This document shows positions 5,399 through 10,642 of a stretch of DNA of 10,642 bases, one piece after another. The notes under the pieces are model-generated. The model saw only the letters and a program-made list of their open reading frames with translations. It did no database searches and was not told the DNA's origin. How positions within the stretch are numbered: position 1 is the first letter of the stretch; every line of letters begins with the position of its first letter. Origin of the DNA: an uncultured Acetatifactor sp. (lineage in GTDB: Bacteria > Bacillota > Clostridia > Lachnospirales > Lachnospiraceae); assembly GCA_910577035.1 (NCBI GenBank), contig CAJTKW010000076.1, positions 7,244 to 17,885 on the forward strand, in the 5' to 3' direction. A program made the translations under genes and the position numbers.

Positions 5399-6574
5399 AT
5401 GGGTTTTTTCTCAGACTTAAAGGAAGACCTGTCTCAGGCGGTCAATGAATTGATGCCGGAGGACGGGAAGAACAAGGCGGACGAGCCGACAGACGAATCG
5501 GGGATTTCTCTGGACGAGATGTTGAAGAACATTGATGATATTCCATTCACCGAGGAAATGGAATCGGAGTTTACCTCACCGGAGGAGACGCCGGCATGGC
5601 AGGACGGCGGGGAAGGCATTGCCGTACCGGAGGAGACGCCTGTATGGCAGGATGCCACGGAAGGCATTGCCGTACCGGAGGAGACGCCTGTATGGCAGGA
5701 TGTCACGGAAGGCATTGCCGTACCGGAGGAGACGCCTGTATGGCAGGATGCCACGGAAGGCATTGCCGTACCGGAGGAGACGCCGGCATGGCAGGATGCC
5801 ACGGAAGACATTGCCGTACCGGAGGAGACGCCTGTATGGCAGGATAATGCAGGCGGCGGGGCATCGGAGGCGGACGCTGTTTCCCGGGAAGGCTCCGACA
5901 TTGACGGGGAGATGGAGCAGCTGCTGGCGGAAATGATGGGAGAAAATCCGGAAGGCAGTGAGGAGCCCGAAGCACGGCAGGAAGAGATGCAGAGTGAAAC
6001 TATAATAATGGAAGAGAGTAAAGGAGAAGAGGAAGAAATGGATATGGGTGATATGGAACTGGAAAGAGATCAGGTGGTGTCGGATGAGACTTCTGTCATT
6101 ACGGAGGGAATGACGATTACGGGTGACCTTTCCACACAGGGTTCTGTAGACGTAATCGGAACGGTGAACGGAAATATCGACGCACTGGGCAAGTTAAACA
6201 TCACGGGGCATGTAAACGGCAATTCAAAGGCGGCGGAGATCTATGCGGAGAGTGCAAAGATTAACGGTGAGATCGTGAGTGAGGGCGCTGTCAAGATCGG
6301 TGCAAGCTCGGTGATTATCGGCAACATTTCGGCGACCAGCGCGGCCGTTGCAGGTGCGGTCAAGGGTGACATTGACGTGAAGGGGCCCGTCATTCTGGAC
6401 GCTTCCGCTATCGTCATGGGCAATATCAAGTCCAAGTCCGTACAGATCAACAACGGTGCGGTGATCGAAGGTATGTGCTCCCAGTGCTACGCGGATGTCA
6501 GCCCTACTTCCTTCTTCGAGGAATACAAGCCGGAACCCGTACGGAAGCCGCGGACAAAGCAGAGCGATAAATAA
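5399..6574 (+). CDS. Bactofilin (polymer-forming cytoskeletal protein) with N-terminal 16-residue repeats
   Basis: Bactofilins self-assemble into filaments through a right-handed beta-helix and often position cell-wall enzymes at the inner membrane. The bactofilin domain (PF04519) spans about residues 233-360, with glycine/valine/isoleucine-rich rungs such as ITEGMTITGDL, VIGTVNGNI and AIVMGNIKS. The first 19 residues (MGFFSDLKEDLSQAVNELM) look amphipathic, with FF near the start, as in membrane-touching bactofilins. Residues 60-155 are six 16-residue repeats with consensus VPEETPVWQDATEGIA. An acidic Glu/Met-rich linker (about 156-230) joins them to the core. The tail (361-391) ends in basic residues. 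At 391 residues it is much longer than typical bactofilins (100-200), owing to the repeats and linker. GGAGG at 5383-5387 supports the ATG at 5399. It sits between the deacetylase and pyrH in one apparent operon, which suggests a wall-related role. Confidence 0.93.
   Translation: MGFFSDLKEDLSQAVNELMPEDGKNKADEPTDESGISLDEMLKNIDDIPFTEEMESEFTSPEETPAWQDGGEGIAVPEETPVWQDATEGIAVPEETPVWQDVTEGIAVPEETPVWQDATEGIAVPEETPAWQDATEDIAVPEETPVWQDNAGGGASEADAVSREGSDIDGEMEQLLAEMMGENPEGSEEPEARQEEMQSETIIMEESKGEEEEMDMGDMELERDQVVSDETSVITEGMTITGDLSTQGSVDVIGTVNGNIDALGKLNITGHVNGNSKAAEIYAESAKINGEIVSEGAVKIGASSVIIGNISATSAAVAGAVKGDIDVKGPVILDASAIVMGNIKSKSVQINNGAVIEGMCSQCYADVSPTSFFEEYKPEPVRKPRTKQSDK
5576..5863 (+). repeat. 48-bp in-frame tandem repeat (six copies) in the bactofilin gene
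   Basis: Six 48-base units start at 5576, 5624, 5672, 5720, 5768 and 5816. Copies 2 and 4 are identical, copy 3 differs from them by one base, and copy 5 by three. Copy 1 has diverged at its start and middle, and copy 6 has lost the consensus after the WQD codons. Homogenised central copies with decayed outer copies indicate recent duplication or slippage. The unit encodes 16 residues with an invariant PEETP(V/A)WQD core. The absence of stops in several other frames over this stretch is a by-product of the repeat. Confidence 0.97.
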
Positions 6575-6615
6575 GTCTTACAGGCGGGGGTCTGCGGAAA
6601 GGGCATGGTTGGGAT

Positions 6616-7314
6616 ATGCGTAGAATGTTGTTAAAGCTCAGCGGCGAAGCACTGGCAGGGGACAGGAAGACAGGGTTTGACGAGGCGACGGTGAAGGATG
6701 TTGCCCTGCAGGTGAAACAGCTGGTGGACGACGGTATTCAGGTAGGGATCGTCACTGGCGGAGGGAATTTCTGGAGAGGCAGGACCAGTGAGAATATCGA
6801 CCGTACCAAGGCGGACCAGATCGGTATGCTGGCCACGGTGATGAACTGTATTTATGTGTCCGAGATATTTCGTTCTATAGGGATGAAGACCAGCATTCTG
6901 ACTCCGTTTGCCTGCGGCTCCTTTACGAAGCTTTTTTCGAAGGACAGAGCAGAGAAGTACTTTGGGCAGGGACAGGTGGTCTTTTTCGCAGGCGGGACAG
7001 GACATCCTTACTTTTCCACGGATACGGGTGTGGTGCTGCGCGCCATCGAGGTAGAGGCGGAGGTAATCCTGCTGGCAAAGTCTATTGACGGCGTATACGA
7101 TGACGATCCGGGTAAAAATCCTGCTGCGAAGAAGTATACGGAGGTTTCCATCGATGAGGTGATCGAAAAGAATCTTCAGGTGGTGGATATGACCGCGTCG
7201 ATTTTGGCCCGGGATAACCATATGCCGATGTGGGTGTTTGGGCTGAACGAAAAGAACAGCATTGTCAATGCGGTGAAGGGCAGATTTACCGGCACTAAGG
7301 TGAACTGCAGCTAG
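6616..7314 (+). CDS. pyrH: UMP kinase (uridylate kinase)
   Basis: PyrH phosphorylates UMP to UDP with ATP in pyrimidine nucleotide synthesis. It is a hexameric amino-acid-kinase-fold enzyme unrelated to eukaryotic UMP/CMP kinase. The 232-residue sequence has the N-terminal LLKLSGEAL phosphate-binding strand (K7), TGGGNFWRGR (47-56), ADQIGMLATVMN, the GGTGHPYFSTDT nucleotide loop and DGVYDDDP. Its length matches the family. GGAAAGGG (6596-6603) lies 12 bases before the ATG, a rather long spacing but the best available. An ATG at 6605 is out of frame. The gene follows the bactofilin by 41 bases with no terminator visible, and precedes frr. Bacterial PyrH is usually activated by GTP and inhibited by UTP; this is family knowledge and not visible here. 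Confidence 0.98.
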   Translation: MRRMLLKLSGEALAGDRKTGFDEATVKDVALQVKQLVDDGIQVGIVTGGGNFWRGRTSENIDRTKADQIGMLATVMNCIYVSEIFRSIGMKTSILTPFACGSFTKLFSKDRAEKYFGQGQVVFFAGGTGHPYFSTDTGVVLRAIEVEAEVILLAKSIDGVYDDDPGKNPAAKKYTEVSIDEVIEKNLQVVDMTASILARDNHMPMWVFGLNEKNSIVNAVKGRFTGTKVNCS

Positions 7315-7373
7315 AGTGCTGTGCCGCAATCGGAATGTGCAGACAGATTTCTGAGCGTAAGGAGAGGATAGAT

Positions 7374-7925
7374 ATGGATTCCAGATTACAGCAGTATGAA
7401 GATAAGATGAAAAAGGCTTTTGAGTTCCTTGAGGCTGATTATGCGGCTATTCGTGCAGGACGCGCCAATCCTCATGTACTGGATAAGCTGCGGGTGAACT
7501 ATTACGGGACGCCGACGCCGATTCAGCAGGTGGGGAATGTAACCGTGCCTGAGGCGCGTATCATTCAGATCGCCCCGTGGGAAAAGTCGTTACTTAAAGA
7601 GATAGAGAAAGCAATCCTGGTTTCGGACATTGGCATTCATCCTACCAATGACGGCAACGTGATCCGCCTGGTATTTCCTGAATTGACAGAAGAACGCAGG
7701 AAGGACCTGGTAAAGGATATAAAGAAGAAGGCTGAGGACGGTAAGGTGGCGGTTCGCAATATCCGCCGTGACGGGAACGATGCCTTTAAGAAACTGGCTA
7801 AGTCGGAGGTCTCCGAGGATGAAATCAAGCAGCTGGAGGAAGAGCTTCAGAAGCTTACCGATAAATTTGTAAAGGACATTGATGCTCTGATGGAGAGCAA
7901 GTCCAAGGAGATTCTGACCGTATAG
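7374..7925 (+). CDS. frr: Ribosome recycling factor
   Basis: RRF acts with EF-G to split the post-termination ribosome into subunits. The 183-residue protein has the family signatures RAGRANPHVLDKLRVNYYG, TVPEARIIQIAPW, ERRKDLVKDIKKKAEDGKVA and VRNIRRDGNDAFKKL, followed by a C-terminal helix that completes the three-helix bundle. I chose ATG 7374 because AAGGAGAGG (7359-7367) lies 6 bases upstream; the frame is open from 7335, but those 13 residues precede the normal N-terminus. The pyrH-frr adjacency is almost universal in bacteria. A strong hairpin lies just after the stop codon. Confidence 0.98.
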   Translation: MDSRLQQYEDKMKKAFEFLEADYAAIRAGRANPHVLDKLRVNYYGTPTPIQQVGNVTVPEARIIQIAPWEKSLLKEIEKAILVSDIGIHPTNDGNVIRLVFPELTEERRKDLVKDIKKKAEDGKVAVRNIRRDGNDAFKKLAKSEVSEDEIKQLEEELQKLTDKFVKDIDALMESKSKEILTV

Positions 7926-7942
7926 CGTGAAGAAAAAGATGC

Positions 7943-7970
7943 GGGGGAGTGGAAGTGTTTCCGCTCCCCC
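7943..7970 (+). terminator. Strong hairpin between frr and uppS, terminator-like
   Basis: GGGGGAGTGGAA pairs with TTCCGCTCCCCC across a GTGT loop, giving a 12-bp stem with one T-G wobble. It is followed by TTTGTGCT, a very short T tract, and preceded by an A-rich stretch (7930-7938). The stem is strong enough to be an intrinsic terminator, but the weak T tract suggests partial termination, an mRNA processing site or a 3'-end stabiliser for the pyrH-frr message. Confidence 0.65.
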
Positions 7971-8008
7971 TTTGTGCTGAGCAAAGCTAATATGCTGAAA
8001 GGAACTGT

Positions 8009-8728
8009 ATGGGAGAAAATATGAAGATGCCGCGGCATGTGGCAATTATTCTGGACGGAAACGGACGCTGGGCCAAAGCCAAGGGAATGCCCCGCAATTA
8101 CGGGCATGTCCAGGGTGCCAAGACAGTGGAGGTCATCTGTGAGGAAGCCTATAAGATGGGAATTCAGTACCTGACGGTTTATGCCTTTTCCACGGAGAAC
8201 TGGAACAGGCCCCAGGATGAAGTGGATGCCCTGATGAAGCTTTTGCGCAATTATATGAAGACCTGTCTGCAGACGGCAAAAAAGAACCGTATGTGCGTGC
8301 GGGTCCTGGGGGAAAAATCCCGTCTGGACGAGGACATCCGCACACGGATTGAGGAGCTGGAGGCAGCGACAAAAGAAAATGACGGCCTGCATTTTCAAAT
8401 AGCCATTAATTACGGCGGCAGGGACGAGATTCTCCGGGGAATCAGGAAGATGCTTACAGACGTGAAAAAAGGAGATCTGGACCCGGGGGAGATCACGGAG
8501 GAGAAATTCTGCAGCTTTCTGGATACGGAAGGGATTCCGGATCCTGACCTGCTGATACGCACCTGCGGCGAGCAGAGGATTTCCAATTTTCTCCTGTGGC
8601 AGCTGGCATACACGGAATTTTATTTTACCCCTGTGCCCTGGCCTGATTTTACGAAGGAAGAATTGATAAAAGCTGTCGAGGCATATAATCATAGAGACAG
8701 AAGATTCGGCAGAGTGAAGGAGGAATGA
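8009..8728 (+). CDS. uppS: Undecaprenyl diphosphate synthase (cis-prenyltransferase)
   Basis: UppS adds eight isopentenyl units in cis to farnesyl diphosphate to make C55-PP, the lipid carrier for peptidoglycan and other wall polymers. The 239-residue sequence contains HVAIILDGNGRWA with catalytic Asp16, the YAFSTENWNRP segment, the INYGGRDEI segment, and RTCGEQRISNF (from Arg184) with the downstream LLWQLAYTEFYF. The third position of the RT-x-GE motif is Cys here, where Ser or Gly is common; this is not expected to abolish activity. AAAGGA (7998-8003) lies 5 bases before the ATG. The stop is four bases before cdsA, and the cdsA ribosome binding site lies inside the end of uppS, indicating tight co-expression. 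Confidence 0.98.
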   Translation: MGENMKMPRHVAIILDGNGRWAKAKGMPRNYGHVQGAKTVEVICEEAYKMGIQYLTVYAFSTENWNRPQDEVDALMKLLRNYMKTCLQTAKKNRMCVRVLGEKSRLDEDIRTRIEELEAATKENDGLHFQIAINYGGRDEILRGIRKMLTDVKKGDLDPGEITEEKFCSFLDTEGIPDPDLLIRTCGEQRISNFLLWQLAYTEFYFTPVPWPDFTKEELIKAVEAYNHRDRRFGRVKEE

Positions 8729-8732
8729 CCTT

Positions 8733-9572
8733 ATGTTTCTGACCAGGCTTATAAGCGGCGCGGTGCTGCTGGTGATCGCATTTGCGTCGTTTTGGGTGGG
8801 GCCGCCGCTGCTGCCGGTAGTCCTGTATACCATATCCCTGATCGGCTACCTGGAGCTTACTAAGGCTCTGGGTGTCAGAGACGGGGGGAAAAAAGGCGTC
8901 AATGCGCCGGAAATCGTGGGAATTGCCGCCATTACGCTTTATTACGGGCTGCTTCTGCTCCGGGACATGGAGGTGCTGGAGGGCGGGAGAATCTTTTATA
9001 TGCTGTTTTGTACAGTGTTCCTGTTTCTGGGGGAATTGTTTGTCTATGTGCTGGCGTTCCCGAAATTTCAGGCGGAACCCGTTATGGCAGCAATCTTTTC
9101 CTTCCTGTATGCGCCGGTGATGCTGTCCTTTATTGAACTGACCCGGATGTACAAGGACGGAATCCTGCTGGTATGGCTGATCCTGATCAGTGCCTGGGGA
9201 TGCGATACCTGTGCTTACTGTGTGGGAAAGCTGGCGGGTAAAAGGAAGGTATTTCCCCTGCTCAGCCCGAAGAAGACGCTGGCGGGATGTATCGGCGGCG
9301 TGGCAGGGGCGGCTTTGATCGGCGCAGTCTACGTGGTCTGCCTGGGAGTGAGGGATGCGGGTACCATCTGCCTGATTGGGCTGATCTGCGGACTTGGCGG
9401 CGTCACAAGTATGGCAGGGGATCTGGCGGCTTCCGCCATAAAGCGCAATAAGAATATCAAGGACTATGGAAAGCTGATTCCGGGCCATGGAGGGATTATG
9501 GACCGCTTTGACAGTGTTATCGTGACGGCTCCGCTGACTTATTTCCTGATTGTTTTTCTGTTAAAGGGGTAG
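8733..9572 (+). CDS. cdsA: Phosphatidate cytidylyltransferase (CDP-diglyceride synthase)
   Basis: CdsA makes CDP-diacylglycerol from phosphatidic acid and CTP, the branch-point precursor of bacterial phospholipids, in the cytoplasmic membrane. The 279-residue protein is very hydrophobic with about eight membrane segments. It carries the complete family signature at residues 234-260 (S-x-I-K-R, then K-D-Y-G, then PGHGG-I-M-D-R-F-D). Other conserved parts are the ISAWGCDTCAYCVGKLAGKR region and SPKKTLAG. AAGGAGG (8717-8723), placed within the last codons of uppS, is 9 bases from the ATG. It is followed after 16 bases by dxr, the usual order in Firmicutes and proteobacteria. Confidence 0.98.
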   Translation: MFLTRLISGAVLLVIAFASFWVGPPLLPVVLYTISLIGYLELTKALGVRDGGKKGVNAPEIVGIAAITLYYGLLLLRDMEVLEGGRIFYMLFCTVFLFLGELFVYVLAFPKFQAEPVMAAIFSFLYAPVMLSFIELTRMYKDGILLVWLILISAWGCDTCAYCVGKLAGKRKVFPLLSPKKTLAGCIGGVAGAALIGAVYVVCLGVRDAGTICLIGLICGLGGVTSMAGDLAASAIKRNKNIKDYGKLIPGHGGIMDRFDSVIVTAPLTYFLIVFLLKG

Positions 9573-9588
9573 GGAAAGGGGTATACCT

Positions 9589-10642
9589 ATGAAGAAAATA
9601 GCAGTTTTAGGTTCTACCGGTTCTATCGGTACTCAGACGCTGGAGGTGGTGCGTGCCAATCCGGAGCTGCAGGTGGCAGCCCTGGCTGCAGGCAGCAGCG
9701 TGGAAAAAATGGAACGACAGATCCGGGAATTTCATCCGGCATTGGTGTGCATGTGGAGTCCGGAGGCTGCAGGAGATCTGCGGCAGCGGGTCAGGGACGT
9801 AGACGTGAAGGTCGTTACGGGTATGGAGGGATTGCTGGAAGCTGCAGTTTTTCCGGAAAGTCAGGTATTGGTGACGGCAATCGTGGGAATGATCGGTATC
9901 AGGCCCACGATTGCAGCCATCAGGGCCGGTAAGGATATTGCGCTTGCCAACAAGGAGACGCTGGTGACTGCCGGGCATATCATTATGCCGCTGGCACAGG
10001 AATGCGGGGTGAGGGTTTTGCCCGTGGACAGCGAGCACAGCGCGATCTTTCAATCCCTGAACGGAGAGCCCGCGGAAAGAATAGAAAAAATTCTGCTGAC
10101 CGCATCCGGCGGGCCTTTTCGGGGCAGGAACAGGGAGCAGCTGAGGCAGATTCGGGTGGAGGATGCCCTGAAGCATCCCAACTGGGTCATGGGACATAAG
10201 ATTACCGTTGATTCCTCTACGCTGGTGAATAAGGGGCTGGAGGTTATGGAGGCAAGGTGGCTGTTTGGGGTGGAGCCTGACAGGATCCAGGTGGTGGTGC
10301 ATCCCCAGAGCATTATCCATTCCGCGGTGCAGTATGTGGATGGCGCAGTGATTGCCCAGATGGGGACGCCGGATATGAAGCTTCCGATCCAATACGCTCT
10401 GTTTTATCCGGACAGGAGGCCAATGGACGGGAAACGGGTGGATTTCTTTGCGCTGGGCAGCCTGACCTTTGAAAGGCCGGATACGGATACCTTTCCGGGG
10501 CTGGCGCTGGCCTATCGGGCGGCCCGTCTTGGCGGGAGTATGCCTACGGTATATAATGCTGCCAATGAAAAGGCTGTCCAGCTGTTTTTAGACAGGAAAA
10601 TCCAGTTTTTGCAAATCCCAGAAATTATTCAGTGGGCTTTGG
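9589..10642 (+). CDS. dxr: 1-deoxy-D-xylulose 5-phosphate reductoisomerase (3' truncated by window edge)
   Basis: Dxr converts DXP to 2-C-methyl-D-erythritol 4-phosphate with NADPH, the committed step of the MEP isoprenoid pathway, which ultimately supplies UppS. The first 351 codons of an enzyme of about 380-400 residues are present without interruption. The NADPH-binding GSTGSIGTQTL is near residues 8-18, LANKETLV follows, the metal ligands are Asp147 and Glu149 in VDSEHSAIFQ, and the third ligand lies in NKGLEVMEA (Glu218/Glu221 correspond to the conserved pair). The flexible active-site region HPNWVMGHKITVDSSTLVN and the HPQSIIHS segment are intact. AAAGGGG (9575-9581) precedes the ATG by 7 bases. 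No terminator separates it from cdsA, so it belongs to the same operon, which continues beyond the window. Confidence 0.98.
   Translation, partial: MKKIAVLGSTGSIGTQTLEVVRANPELQVAALAAGSSVEKMERQIREFHPALVCMWSPEAAGDLRQRVRDVDVKVVTGMEGLLEAAVFPESQVLVTAIVGMIGIRPTIAAIRAGKDIALANKETLVTAGHIIMPLAQECGVRVLPVDSEHSAIFQSLNGEPAERIEKILLTASGGPFRGRNREQLRQIRVEDALKHPNWVMGHKITVDSSTLVNKGLEVMEARWLFGVEPDRIQVVVHPQSIIHSAVQYVDGAVIAQMGTPDMKLPIQYALFYPDRRPMDGKRVDFFALGSLTFERPDTDTFPGLALAYRAARLGGSMPTVYNAANEKAVQLFLDRKIQFLQIPEIIQWAL

Noticed and set aside
5434..5936. Long repeat-rich open frames in other frames of both strands over the bactofilin repeats
   Set aside because: A 48-bp tandem repeat without stops in one unit is automatically open in that frame for all copies. 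The true frame continues into a recognisable bactofilin domain.
7847..8833. A 328-codon open frame on the minus strand across the frr end, uppS and the cdsA start
   Set aside because: It is antisense to two certain genes and spans the intergenic hairpin. Its product resembles no family.
1..10642. CRISPR arrays, tRNA/rRNA genes, insertion sequences, phage or defence genes
   Set aside because: I looked for direct repeats with unique spacers, tRNA-like cloverleafs, transposase motifs and terminal inverted repeats on both strands and saw none. The only repeats are the in-frame coding repeats and the promoter inverted repeat already listed.

Overview
The window looks like a chromosomal segment of an anaerobic, endospore-lineage Firmicute, most likely a member of the Lachnospiraceae (Clostridia). 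The evidence is a SpoIIM homologue, the pyrH-frr-uppS-cdsA-dxr gene order, strong purine-rich ribosome binding sites, sigma-A promoters with extended -10 elements, and protein sequences that resemble clostridial homologues. Taxonomy is inferred from remembered family resemblance, not from a search.

Layout. Positions 1-2198 carry three plus-strand genes: the 3' part of a PLP-dependent aminotransferase, a NUDIX hydrolase of the ADP-ribose pyrophosphatase type, and the engulfment protein SpoIIM. They converge on a minus-strand pair read from 4121 down to 2233: a type I-alpha DAHP synthase (first step of aromatic amino acid synthesis) and a GNAT-family acetyltransferase. The start codon of the second gene overlaps the stop of the first (ATGA), and it carries a hexapeptide repeat insertion. 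The DAHP synthase is divergent from a long plus-strand cluster that runs to the right edge. This cluster encodes a membrane-anchored NodB-type polysaccharide deacetylase, a bactofilin with six 16-residue repeats, UMP kinase (pyrH), ribosome recycling factor (frr), undecaprenyl diphosphate synthase (uppS), CDP-diglyceride synthase (cdsA) and DXP reductoisomerase (dxr, cut by the right edge).

How the genes fit together. The right-hand cluster is largely an envelope-supply operon. Dxr makes isoprenoid precursors, UppS builds the C55 carrier for peptidoglycan, CdsA makes the phospholipid precursor, PyrH feeds UTP/CTP pools used for UDP-sugars and CDP-lipids, and the deacetylase and bactofilin would modify and spatially organise the wall. 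The usual partners upstream of pyrH in many bacteria (rpsB-tsf) are not in this window; the deacetylase and bactofilin occupy that place.

No CRISPR array, tRNA, rRNA, insertion sequence, phage gene or recognisable defence system is visible. The genes are mostly housekeeping. The parts worth a second look are the two in-frame repeat expansions, the inverted repeat covering both divergent -10 elements, the deacetylase-bactofilin pairing, and a strong hairpin between frr and uppS.
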